From positions 1 to 10,136 of the forward strand of contig CALMOL010000462.1 of the NCBI GenBank assembly GCA_937871685.1: a stretch of 10,136 bases of DNA. The letters run 5' to 3'. Below the pieces are notes generated by a model. It did no database searches. It had not been told where the DNA came from and was given only the letters and a program-made list of their open reading frames with translations. The position numbers were made by a program, and so were the translations under genes. This document shows positions 1 through 6,846 of this stretch, in pieces. The first letter of the stretch is position 1. Each line of letters starts with the position of its first letter. The DNA is from an uncultured Verrucomicrobiota bacterium. GTDB taxonomy: Bacteria; Verrucomicrobiota; Verrucomicrobiia; Chthoniobacterales; SZAS-18.

Positions 1-33
1 CTATGCGGCCTTGGCAGGTGACATGTCCGTTAC

Positions 34-61
34 GATTCACGATCCACCATTCACGATTCAC
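34..61. repeat. four tandem heptamers upstream of pyruvate kinase
   Basis: Four 7-bp units follow each other without gaps: GATTCAC, GATCCAC, CATTCAC, GATTCAC. They lie 50 bp upstream of the chosen pyk start and inside the upstream extension of its reading frame, which supports the later start. Short heptamer repeats of this kind are common between genes in some bacterial groups; no function can be read from the sequence. Confidence 0.7.
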
Positions 62-110
62 CTTTCCCCTTCCTCTCCGCCGCATCCTCCGCCACTCTCG
101 GCGCTCCCGC

Positions 111-1574
111 ATGGAATCCTCCGCCCCCGCCCCTACCCGCAAGCGCGCCAAGATCGTCGCTACCCTCGGCCCCGCGTCCGATCACGAGCAGACCCTGCGC
201 GACATGATCCGCGCCGGTCTCGACGTGGTGCGCATCAACTTTTCCCACGCCCAGCGCGAGGCCACGCTCGCCACCATCGGCCGCGTGCGCGCCGCGGCCG
301 AGGCCGTCAATCGGCCCGTGGCGCTGCTCGGTGACCTCCGCGGCCCGCGCATCCGCGTGGGCGAGATGGAGAACGGCAAGATCACCCTCGCCGACGGCGC
401 TTCCGTGGTGCTCACGCCCGAGCCGGTCGCCGGCACGCCGGCGCGCATCTCGGTCTCCTTTGCCGGATTGGCCGGCGACGTCCGCCCCGGCGGGCGCGTG
501 CTGCTCGACGACGGCAACCTCATCCTCGCCGTCGAGTCCGTGCGCGGCGCGGAGATCACCTGCCTCGTGGTGCGCGGCGGCGAGCTTTCCTCGCGCCGCG
601 GCATCAACCTGCCTGGCCAGCGCGTCTCGCTCCCCGCGCTCACCGACAAGGACATCCTCGACGTGGAATGGGCCGCCGCGCACGGCTTGGACTTCCTCGC
701 CCTCTCCTTCGTGCAAGAAGCGGCCGACGTGCGCCAGCTCAAGGACAAGCTTGCGGAACTCGGCGCCGACATCCCGGTGATCGCCAAGATCGAGACCAAG
801 TCCGGGCTCGACGACATCGAGGCCATCGCCCAGGAATCCTACGGCGTGATGGTGGCGCGCGGCGACCTCGCCTTGGAACTCAGCGCGCAGGACGTGCCCA
901 TCGCGCAGAAGCGCATCATCGCCGCGTGCCGCCGGCTCGCCCGGCCGGTGATCACCGCCACGCAGATGCTCGAGAGCATGACCACCTCGCCCAAGCCCAC
1001 CCGCGCCGAGGCCGCCGACGTGGCCAACGCGGTCTTCGACGGCACCAGCGCGCTGATGCTCTCGGGCGAGTCCGCCATCGGCAAGTATCCCGTGGAAACC
1101 GTGGCCACGATGGCCGCCATCGCCCACCGCGCCGAGCAGGCGTGGATGCAGGGCGAGGTGCCGCCGCCGCCCGACGCACCCTTGCGCGGCACCCTGGAGG
1201 ACGTGGTCGCGCACGCGGCCACGATGATGTCGGAGTCGCTCGGCTGCGAGGCCATCGTCGCCTACACCATGAGCGGCTCCACGCCGCGCCGCGTGTCCAC
1301 GCACCGCCCCTCGCACCCGATCCTCGCCCTGTGCCCCAGCCCGGCCATCCGCCGTCGCCTGGCGCTCTCGTGGGGCGTGGAAAGCGCCCTGGTCGAGCCG
1401 GTGCGCGGCACCGCCCACATGGCCGAGCTGGCCTGCACCCACGCGCGCGCCGCGCTCGGCCTGAAGCCCGGCGCCCTCATCACCGCCATCGCCGGCACCC
1501 CCTACCAAGTCTCCGGCACCACGAACCTCATCAAGATCGAGCGCCTGGCGGACGACTGCTCCGACGAGGCGTGA
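111..1574 (+). CDS. pyk: pyruvate kinase
   Basis: Pyruvate kinase catalyses the last step of glycolysis: phosphoenolpyruvate plus ADP gives pyruvate plus ATP, in the cytoplasm. The 487-residue product begins with the family's KIVATLGPAS strand, followed by RINFSH and the substrate-loop motif DLRGPRIR. The B domain follows, then the active-site signature VIAKIETKSGLDDI with its catalytic Lys and metal-binding Glu. ARGDLALEL, TATQMLESM and MLSGESAIGKYPVE come next. The C-terminal domain ends in GTTNLIKIERL, close to the usual family ending. ATG 111 is chosen because the preceding 36 codons include heptamer repeats and match nothing in the family; length then fits the usual 470-490 residues. No Shine-Dalgarno sequence is visible. 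The common ARGDLG(V/I)E motif carries Ala in place of Gly. It overlaps the convergent XRE regulator by 44 bp. Confidence 0.96.
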   Translation: MESSAPAPTRKRAKIVATLGPASDHEQTLRDMIRAGLDVVRINFSHAQREATLATIGRVRAAAEAVNRPVALLGDLRGPRIRVGEMENGKITLADGASVVLTPEPVAGTPARISVSFAGLAGDVRPGGRVLLDDGNLILAVESVRGAEITCLVVRGGELSSRRGINLPGQRVSLPALTDKDILDVEWAAAHGLDFLALSFVQEAADVRQLKDKLAELGADIPVIAKIETKSGLDDIEAIAQESYGVMVARGDLALELSAQDVPIAQKRIIAACRRLARPVITATQMLESMTTSPKPTRAEAADVANAVFDGTSALMLSGESAIGKYPVETVATMAAIAHRAEQAWMQGEVPPPPDAPLRGTLEDVVAHAATMMSESLGCEAIVAYTMSGSTPRRVSTHRPSHPILALCPSPAIRRRLALSWGVESALVEPVRGTAHMAELACTHARAALGLKPGALITAIAGTPYQVSGTTNLIKIERLADDCSDEA

Positions 1575-2463
1575 GCCCGGACCGCGCTCCCGACCCATCG
1601 CGACCGGCCCCGTCCCAGGCGGCGGCCCGCCCGCGCGCGATCAACGACCGGACCCGCCGCGCGTCCGCCGGCGTCGCAGGGGTGTAGATCACCATGCCGA
1701 GGCCCGGCTGGCCGTCGATCGCGTAGGAAGAATATTCGAGCGTGATCAGACCGCCGTGCTCGGGCTGCACGCGCTTCGTGCCCTCGCCGTGGGTGGCCAC
1801 GGCGTGATCGGTCCACATCGCCGCGAACTCCGGGCTCTGGCGGCTCAGCTCCTCGACCAGGGCGCGGGCCCGTTCCGGCGTGCCCGCGCGGGCGATTCCC
1901 GCGCGAAACGTCGCCACCACGAACCGCGCGGTGCGCTCCCAGTCCGGCATCTTCGCGCGGATCCGCGGATGGCAGAAAACCAGCCGCAGGACATTGCGCT
2001 CCTCCGGCCGGAGCTTCGCGTAGTCGATCAGCACCGCGGCCGCCGCCTCGTTCCACGCGAGCACGTCCCACGCGGCGTCCTTCAGCAGCGCCGGGCTGGT
2101 TTCCAGGGCGTCGAGCACCCGCTGCAGCCGGGGCGAAATCCTGGACGAGGGCGCGGGCGGGCGGACCTCCGGCGGCCGGCCCTGGGCCAGCAGGTAGAGG
2201 TGCTCGCGCTCCACGGGCGCGAGCGCCAGGGCCCGCGCGAGCCGGTCGAGCACGTCGGCGGAGGGCGCGCCGCCCCGGCCTTGCTCCAGCCACGTATACC
2301 ACGTGGCGCTGACGTGGGCGCGCTGCGCCACTTCTTCCCGCCGCAGCCCCGGCGTCCGCCGCCGCATCGCCGGCAGGCCGAGCGAGGCCGGGTCGAGCTT
2401 CGCGCGGCGGTCCTTGAGGTAATCCCCGAGGGGATTCCGGTCCTTGATGGGCGTCAGACTCAT
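1531..2463 (-). CDS. XRE-family regulator with MmyB-like ligand-binding domain
   Basis: This is a 310-residue DNA-binding regulator of the helix-turn-helix plus MmyB-like type, common in actinobacteria and proteobacteria. The helix-turn-helix spans about residues 38-95 with the family hallmarks TPGLRREEVAQRA, VSATWYTWLEQGR and a following VLDRLARAL helix. Residues 110-275 match the ligand-binding part: SPRLQRVLDAL, WDVLAWNEAA, RPEERNVLRLVF, LTLEY-like TLEYSSYAID and VIYTP. In this family the protein normally ends soon after the VIYTP strand. Here about 35 Arg/Gly/Ser-rich residues follow, reaching into the 3' end of pyk, perhaps after a late frame change. It lies 262 bp downstream of a dehydrogenase on the same strand; related regulators often sit beside oxidoreductase genes. 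The ligand is unknown. Confidence 0.85.
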   Translation of the reverse strand: MSLTPIKDRNPLGDYLKDRRAKLDPASLGLPAMRRRTPGLRREEVAQRAHVSATWYTWLEQGRGGAPSADVLDRLARALALAPVEREHLYLLAQGRPPEVRPPAPSSRISPRLQRVLDALETSPALLKDAAWDVLAWNEAAAAVLIDYAKLRPEERNVLRLVFCHPRIRAKMPDWERTARFVVATFRAGIARAGTPERARALVEELSRQSPEFAAMWTDHAVATHGEGTKRVQPEHGGLITLEYSSYAIDGQPGLGMVIYTPATPADARRVRSLIARGRAAAWDGAGRDGSGARSGLTPRRSSRPPGARS

Positions 2464-2725
2464 GCGGGTGGGTCGTGGTCACGGGATGCCGCCGGCGCTC
2501 TTGCGGTTCGGTTCCAGCCCGATGGTCGCGGCGCCGAGCTTTTTCTATCCAACGGGGGAGCTTCCTTCCGCGCGTGTATTCCTTGCCTCCGCGCCGCGGT
2601 TGGACGAGCCCGACCCAACCCGCGCGAGACGTTCGATTCCGCCCAAACCGAAGGCCTTCCGCGAGCGACCGGGGCGTTTCCGCCACCGGCGCCGCGGTCG
2701 GCTGAGCCGGATTGGGGACGCCCTG

Positions 2726-3655
2726 TCACGCCGCGACCCGCAAAACAATCTTGCCGCGGGCACGACCTCCTTCGGAAAGAGCCAGCGCTTTCCTGATCTC
2801 GGCGAATGGCAGCACCGCATCGACGTTCGGCCTCACCTTGCCCGCCTCGACGAGATCCTTGATTGCCGTCAGGTTCTTCGCGCTTGGCCGCGTGAAGGAT
2901 CGCGTCACCCTCACCCCATGGCGCTTGGCTTCATCCTCGGGGAACGCCACCACCGTGACCATGAAGCCGCCCTTCTTCAGGGTCTGGAAAGCTCGCTGGA
3001 AGGCCTCGCCTCCCACCGTGTCAAACACGACGTCCATGTCGCGGGCCGCCTGCTCGAAGGGCTGGCTGGTGTAATCGATGAACTCGTCCGCGCCGAGGCC
3101 GCGGACAAATTCCTCGTTCCGCGCCGAGGCCACGGCGGTGACGTGAGCCCCCCTGGCCTTCGCGAACTGGATCGCCAGCGACCCGACGCCGCCCGAGCTG
3201 GCCGTGATGAGGAGGCGCTGACCGGCCGCGAGCCCGGCTTCGTCAAAGAGCGCCTGCCACGCGGTGGAGCCAGCCAGCGGGAGGGCGGCCGCCTGGGTGA
3301 AGTCGAGATTGCTTGGCGTCCGCACCATGTCGGCCGCCTTCGCCACCGCGTATTCGGCGAATGCGCCGGTGTGCACCATGCCAAAGATGGCGTCGCCCGG
3401 CTCGAAACCATCGACGCCCGGCCCGAGCGTCTCGATCGTGCCGACCAGCTCGCCGCCCATGGGAATGGGCAGGGTCATGCCCAGGCGCTGGCCAGCCCCG
3501 TTGCGGATCTTGTAATCGACCGGGTTCACGCCGGCCGTGTGAACCTTCAGCAGGATCTCGCCGTGCCTGGGCTCCGGCCGATCGACTTCCTCGATCTGCA
3601 CCACGTCGTTGTTGCCGTATTCGCGGATGAGCACCGCCTTCATTTTGTCGTTCAT
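2726..3655 (-). CDS. NADPH-dependent quinone-reductase-like dehydrogenase (zinc-free MDR family)
   Basis: The 309-residue product belongs to the medium-chain dehydrogenase/reductase superfamily, quinone oxidoreductase branch, which reduces quinones or enones with NADPH in the cytoplasm. Residues 6-140 form the GroES-like part: MKAVLIREYG start, HTAGVNPVDYKIRNG, PIPMGGELVGTIETLGPGV, FEPGDAIFG and AAALPLAGSTAWQAL. Residues 147-175 are the Rossmann nucleotide-binding site with SSGGVGSLAIQFAK. The chain ends with GRARGKIVLRV, the usual family C-terminus. No cluster of zinc-binding Cys/His residues is seen, in line with the zinc-free branch. ATG 3655 gives MNDKMKAV; ATG 3643 four codons in is equally possible. 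The 60-codon upstream extension has no family resemblance. Its substrate cannot be read from sequence. Two palindromes lie about 75-90 bp upstream. Confidence 0.9.
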   Translation of the reverse strand: MNDKMKAVLIREYGNNDVVQIEEVDRPEPRHGEILLKVHTAGVNPVDYKIRNGAGQRLGMTLPIPMGGELVGTIETLGPGVDGFEPGDAIFGMVHTGAFAEYAVAKAADMVRTPSNLDFTQAAALPLAGSTAWQALFDEAGLAAGQRLLITASSGGVGSLAIQFAKARGAHVTAVASARNEEFVRGLGADEFIDYTSQPFEQAARDMDVVFDTVGGEAFQRAFQTLKKGGFMVTVVAFPEDEAKRHGVRVTRSFTRPSAKNLTAIKDLVEAGKVRPNVDAVLPFAEIRKALALSEGGRARGKIVLRVAA

Positions 3656-3730
3656 GTCTTGTGGATGGTTGGGGCGGCTTTCTGCACCGCGCGCGCAAGC
3701 CATCTCACGCCCTTGGATCGCGAAAAGCAG

Positions 3731-3747
3731 TGACGTCATACCGGTAT
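3731..3747. promoter_or_regulatory. two overlapping palindromes upstream of the dehydrogenase gene
   Basis: TGACGTCA (3731-3738) is a perfect 8-bp palindrome and ATACCGGTAT (3738-3747) a perfect 10-bp palindrome sharing one base with it. They sit 76-92 bp upstream of ATG 3655 in a locally more AT-rich stretch. On the minus strand the sequence TATACC could serve as a poor -10. The position would suit an operator for the dehydrogenase, but the regulator is unknown and short palindromes occur by chance. Confidence 0.3.
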
Positions 3748-3783
3748 AGGAACTAACAGGATCGGGCCGGCGGCCCCCACACC

Positions 3784-4020
3784 TTGACGATCCGACCGCG
3801 CGCATCTTCGTCGCCGGCAGGGCCGCCATTTCCACCTGCCAGTGCCGCCCTCACGTCGTTCCGGGCGTTGAACAGCTACGACGCCATCTACTACGGCTAC
3901 GCGTGGTTGGACGCCATCGCCGCCGACTTGGCGTCCGGCTTCGGACCGGCCAAGGACGGCTCCCGCGCCCCCGGCGCGGGCCGCCGGCGGCCGGGCCTCG
4001 ATGTCCCCGGCGGCAAGTGA
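3784..4020 (+). other. possible gene fragment, unknown
   Basis: This 78-codon frame opens with TTG and has no recognisable family. The central part, about 3862-3957, reads RALNSYDAIYYGYAW followed by LDAIAADLASGFG. Here nearly every third codon position is G or C and the residue mix (four Tyr, Trp, Asp) looks like real protein. The two ends are Pro/Arg/Gly-rich and look random. It may be a remnant of a lost gene, or chance in GC-rich DNA. Confidence 0.22.
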
Positions 4021-4129
4021 GCAGACGGGGCGCGGCGCCGCGCCAATGCCCCAGGCCGCGGCGGGCTCCCGCCGGGCTTGCCTCCAAGGTGGATGGCAAC
4101 GCTCACGCCGGCATCTCTGCCGGTGGCTT

Positions 4130-4365
4130 CAAAGCGTTTTCGATCCGACGTGTCGCATCCGCCCAAGGTCGGCCTGCCCCGCAAGGTCAGCCGAAGGCTT
4201 TGGAGGGCGGTGAAAAGCGTCAGCGCGACACCGCTTTCGACGGCAAAGCCGCGCCTTCATGCCAACGCGGTGTCGCGCTGACGCTTGCCCCCGCCCTCCA
4301 AAACGCCGGCGCCTCTCCGCAAGCCGTCGCCCGCGGGTGCGACCACCTGGATCGAAAACGCTTTG
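4130..4365. repeat. 236-bp long inverted repeat (MITE-like hairpin element)
   Basis: The outer ends are a perfect 17-bp inverted repeat: CAAAGCGTTTTCGATCC at 4130-4146 and its reverse complement at 4349-4365. The inner ends are a perfect 20-bp inverted repeat: AAGCGTCAGCGCGACACCGC at 4215-4234 against 4267-4286. Between them the arms still match in blocks, for example TTTGGAGGGCGG, but with mismatches and indels. The loop is 32 nt (4235-4266). No transposase gene and no clear target-site duplication are seen. The shape fits a non-autonomous miniature element or a large REP-type hairpin. It lies between gene ends and could also act on transcripts. Confidence 0.8.
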
Positions 4366-4431
4366 GCGTCTGCACCGAATCGTCATTCATCGCCCCCCAG
4401 CCGATCCGCTGTCCCTTCTCCCGACTCGCGC

Positions 4432-4761
4432 TCACTCAACCCATTCCATCTCGAAGCGCTCCTTCTGCTCCGGCGACATCCCCTCCCACGTCTCCGGGTG
4501 GCAGAAAAAGAGGCGGCTCTCAAGGGGATCGGGGCCGATCACCACCTCGGCCTCCCTGAGGTAGGGCACCTCTCGGAACGTGACGCCCTCGGAAAGCAGC
4601 AGGATCAGTTTCTCCCACGCCTTCCGGTCCTTCTTGGTCCGGCAAAACTGCAGCGCGGTCCGGCACGCGGAGAGCTCGGCGTCGCGCTCTTTCCAAAGCT
4701 TGCCCGTCTCCGGGTCGAGCGGGAACTGCCGGGTCTTGGGCAGGTCGGGATCGAGGATCAT
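4432..4761 (-). CDS. hypothetical protein, 109 aa
   Basis: I do not recognise this family. The product is a small, charged, soluble-looking protein with no signal peptide or membrane segment. It reads as genuine protein: balanced composition, many Glu and Lys, several Trp and Phe, and a strong third-position G/C bias. Visible segments are ILDPDLPKTRQFPLDP near the start, a Lys-rich helix with CRTKKDRKAWEKLILLL in the middle, and a tail with FFCHPETWEGMSPEQKERF. ATG 4761 is preferred; GTG 4764 directly before it is possible, and AAGAAG lies just upstream. It is divergent from the HD-domain gene. The 247 bp between them contain a small hairpin (AGGAA 4818-4822 with TTCCT 4848-4852, inner GGGG/CCCC) and a tRNA-3'-end-like string, but no gene. 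Confidence 0.72.
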   Translation of the reverse strand: MILDPDLPKTRQFPLDPETGKLWKERDAELSACRTALQFCRTKKDRKAWEKLILLLSEGVTFREVPYLREAEVVIGPDPLESRLFFCHPETWEGMSPEQKERFEMEWVE

Positions 4762-5008
4762 CACCGGCTTCTTGGGCGCGCGCCATACACGCCGCGGTTC
4801 GCGCGCCCCTCAAGTCGAAAGGAAAGGGATTGGGGTAAAATCCCCACGCTTCCTCCTGGCTGAGCCTGCATCCAAGCTTTGCCGGTGGCGCCCTGAGCGC
4901 GCCAGGCGCTTCGACCGCGCGCTCGCGTGCGGAGGCCAACGTGAGGCACGCTTCGCGGGCGACGGAGCCTGTGGCGAGCAGATGGTTCGAGTTCCATCCC
5001 GGCCCCCC

Positions 5009-5605
5009 ATGACCCCTCGACCCATGAAACACCGCCTCACCGATCAACTGGCCTTCCTGGCCGAAATCGACGCGCTGAAATCCGTCGTCCGGCAGTCCAC
5101 CCTTGTGGACCGCAGCCGTCGGGAAAACTCCGCCGAGCATTCCTGGCACCTGGCGATGTTCGCTTTGGTCCTGGCGGACGACGCCGGTGGCCTCGACGTG
5201 GGCAAGGTCATCTCGATGCTGCTCATCCACGACATCGTGGAGATCGACGCGGGCGACTCGCCGATGCACGGCGTCCAGGACAAGGCCGCGCTCGCAGTGG
5301 CGGAGGCCAAGGCGGCCGAGCGCCTCTTCGGCCTGTTGCCGAACGACCAGGCGACGCGCTTGCTCGCCCTGTGGCGCGAGTTCGAGGCGGGAGAAACCCC
5401 GGAGGCCAAGTTTGCCAAGGCGCTCGACCGACTGCAGCCCCTGCTGCTCAACACGCTGACGGGAGGTGGCACCTGGACCGAGAACCGAGTGTCCGAACCG
5501 CAGGTCTGCGAGCGCTACGGCCCGGTGATCGCGGGCGGATCAAGGACGCTTTGGGACCATGCGCGCGCCCTGGTGCGACGGCATTTCGCCCAGGCCGGCC
5601 GCTGA
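5009..5605 (+). CDS. HD-domain hydrolase, YfbR/HDDC2-like (putative 5'-deoxynucleotidase)
   Basis: The 198-residue product has the metal-binding HD-domain pattern of the HD_3 group, which includes YfbR and HDDC2, enzymes that dephosphorylate deoxynucleoside monophosphates. The metal ligands appear in order: His44 in RENSAEHSWHLAM, His74-Asp75 in LLIHDIVEIDAGD, and Asp140 in KALDRLQPLL. An Arg just before the first His also matches the YfbR active site. Length equals the usual 190-200 residues. ATG 5009 gives MTPRPMKHRL; ATG 5024 would remove five residues and cannot be excluded. The cytoplasmic role is probably nucleotide-pool upkeep, but the exact substrate is inferred from family only. Fourteen bases separate it from the WYL-regulator remnant downstream, suggesting that the two once shared a transcript. 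Confidence 0.88.
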   Translation: MTPRPMKHRLTDQLAFLAEIDALKSVVRQSTLVDRSRRENSAEHSWHLAMFALVLADDAGGLDVGKVISMLLIHDIVEIDAGDSPMHGVQDKAALAVAEAKAAERLFGLLPNDQATRLLALWREFEAGETPEAKFAKALDRLQPLLLNTLTGGGTWTENRVSEPQVCERYGPVIAGGSRTLWDHARALVRRHFAQAGR

Positions 5606-5619
5606 CGACGATTGCTCGA

Positions 5620-6163
5620 ATGGGGCCGGGCGAGAAAGCTCGACTCTCCTCGCCACCGTGGTTGCCTTGGCTTCCCAACGAAGGCGAAATGCTGCTCGGT
5701 CGCGGGCCATTCCCGGCGCTCAATGGTGGGCCACTCGCGCCTGTGCGCTGGATCCACGAGGAGATGAAGGCCGGCCGCGCCTGGACCACGCGCAATCTGG
5801 CCAAAGCCCTCTCCGTCACGGAGCGCACGGTCCGGCGCGACCTGCGCTCCCTGGAGACCCGAGGAAGGCACGACGCTGCGCGAGAAGCTGGACCAATCCA
5901 TCGGCATCTTCGGCGGCACGCCCGAGGCCGTGCGCGTGCGCCTGGAGGGCGCCGCCGCGCGGGTCACCGAGGAGCAAAGGCTGCATTCCTCCCAGAGGAT
6001 GGAGCCGGCCGGGGAGGGGAGCGCCGAGCTGAGCATGGAGGTGGCCGTGAACGTCGAGCTGGAGCGCTGGGTCCTGGGCTGGGGCGAGCACGCCGAGGTC
6101 ATCGAGCCGCCCGCCCTGCGCCAGAAGGTGGCCGAGCGCCTCCGGCAGGCCGCGGCGCGCTAC
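5620..6163 (+). pseudogene. WYL-domain transcriptional regulator, middle deleted and frame-shifted
   Basis: WYL regulators (YafY type) carry an N-terminal helix-turn-helix, a central WYL ligand-binding domain and a C-terminal WCX domain. ATG 5620 opens a frame with the helix-turn-helix at residues 40-80: RWIHEEMKAGRAWTTRN and ALSVTERTVRRDLRSLE. After about 5860 that frame turns into Arg/Gly/Ala-rich noise. From 5873 the next frame (+1) reads a clear WCX domain: SIGIFGGTPEAVRVRLEG, LHSSQRME, ELERWVLGWGEHAEVIEPP and LRQKVAERL. The central WYL domain, normally about 150-200 residues, is missing. The gene is therefore an internally deleted remnant and unlikely to make a working regulator. The 21-bp repeat array begins exactly after the WCX end. 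Original targets are unknown; it follows the HD-hydrolase gene closely. Confidence 0.8.
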
Positions 6164-6625
6164 GCGACCACTTCGGAAGTGCGGCCGGGCCCCTCCGAAG
6201 TGGAACCGGGCCCTCCCGGAGTGCGGAGTTCCGCCTTCGAAGCGCAACGCTCCGCTTTGGAAGCGGGCGAGCGCACCCAAAAGGCGCGCGCGAGCACTCC
6301 GGAGGCGGAGCCGTCCACCCCGGGTCTCCGCGCGGGCACTTCCAAAGAGGAGGCGTCCACCTTGGAAGTGGAAGCGCCCACTCTGAAAGTGCAACGCTGC
6401 ACCTTTTTTGTGTGAGCGCAGACTTTGGAAGTGGAAGCGCGCACCCTGAAAGTCCAGGCGCGCGCTTCCGAAGTGCAGCCGCGAACTTTCAAAGTGAAGG
6501 CGCAGACTTTGGAAGGGCAGGCGCGGACCTTTTTTGTGCGAGCGCAAACGATGAAAGCGAAGCCGCGGGCCTTGAAAGTGGAGGCGCAAGCAAAAGAAGT
6601 GCAGCCGCGGGCTTTGGAAGTGGAG
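6164..6625. repeat. 22-unit array of degenerate 21-bp repeats
   Basis: Twenty-two successive 21-bp units run without any insertion or deletion. The later units share a core close to GCGCGSACYTTGGAAGTGG plus two bases, for example at 6353-6373, 6416-6436 and 6605-6625; the first nine are more diverged. Because 21 is a multiple of three, several frames stay open. In frame with the WCX domain it encodes heptapeptides such as ASTLEVE, APTLKVQ, ARTLKVQ and PRALEVE, broken by one TGA at 6413-6415. The other strand has a 257-codon open frame (5816-6589) with heptapeptides such as RLHFQGP and RFHFQSL. Units 12 and 18 share an odd T-rich variant (CCTTTTTTGTG). It may be a non-coding minisatellite or a repeat tail on the decayed regulator. 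Confidence 0.9.
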
Positions 6626-6646
6626 GCAGGAGCCGCTTGGGCCGCG

Positions 6647-6772
6647 CTATTCTGCGGTGCCCGGTTGTCCCCCCGACTTGACATGAGAGCGGGGAACGTG
6701 GTCGCCTTCCCCGTGAGCATGTAGCTCATGGTCGTGATGTTCGTGCGGTTTGTGCCCGTGCACGTGCTCGCC
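6647..6772 (-). pseudogene. His-rich reading frame, possible 3' remnant of a metal-binding protein
   Basis: On the minus strand, 6683-6772 encodes 30 residues of which 11 are His, with segments EHVHGHKPHEHHDHEL and HAHGEGDH; a stop follows at 6647-6649. Such tails occur on metal transporters and metallochaperones. Upstream the frame runs into the start of the AraC gene on the other strand and loses any protein character, so no complete gene is possible. It could be the last part of a lost gene or a coincidence of the sequence. No gene family can be named. Confidence 0.25.
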
Positions 6773-6846
6773 AATTCGAGGGCGAGCGGTCACTCCGCTT
6801 GTCCCCATTCGCAGAGAATGATCCTCTTCGGAGTGAGAATCACGGC

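Larger units (their letters stand above)
3656..4431. other. 776-bp stretch without a convincing gene
   Basis: Between the dehydrogenase start and the end of the unknown 109-aa gene there is no reading frame with recognisable product. From left to right it holds the overlapping palindromes (3731-3747), a coding-like fragment (within 3784-4020), a 6-bp-stem hairpin CCGGCA-TCTC-TGCCGG at 4108-4123, and the 236-bp inverted-repeat element (4130-4365). The remainder shows nothing identifiable. Confidence 0.6.

Noticed and set aside
51..1598. 515-codon open frame antisense to pyruvate kinase
   Set aside because: A shadow of pyk in GC-rich DNA: composition is Gly/Ala/Arg/His-rich with no family motif, while the sense frame has all pyruvate kinase signatures.
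2444..3733. 429-codon plus-strand frame opposite the dehydrogenase
   Set aside because: It is the complement of a clearly recognisable MDR protein and shows no protein-like motifs of its own.
4817..4853. Riboswitch or terminator between the divergent genes at 4762-5008
   Set aside because: Only short stems (AGGAA/TTCCT and GGGG/CCCC) are present, with no conserved riboswitch core and no U-run after the stem.
4980..5008. tRNA-like 3' end (GGTTCGAGTTCC with later CCA) before the HD gene
   Set aside because: The presumed T-arm does not pair with a 7-nt loop, no matching acceptor strand occurs about 75 bases upstream, and there is no anticodon arm. At most it is a chance or remnant sequence.
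5816..6589. 257-codon minus-strand repeat protein as a real gene
   Set aside because: It spans the antisense of the WCX domain and the repeat array; openness follows from repeats of length divisible by three. Kept only as an observation within the repeat finding.
6164..6625. CRISPR array
   Set aside because: Units are contiguous 21-mers with no unique spacers, and repeats are degenerate.
6678..6706. Consensus TTGACA -35 box upstream of the AraC gene
   Set aside because: No acceptable -10 hexamer occurs 16-19 bases downstream; the sequence there is GC-rich.
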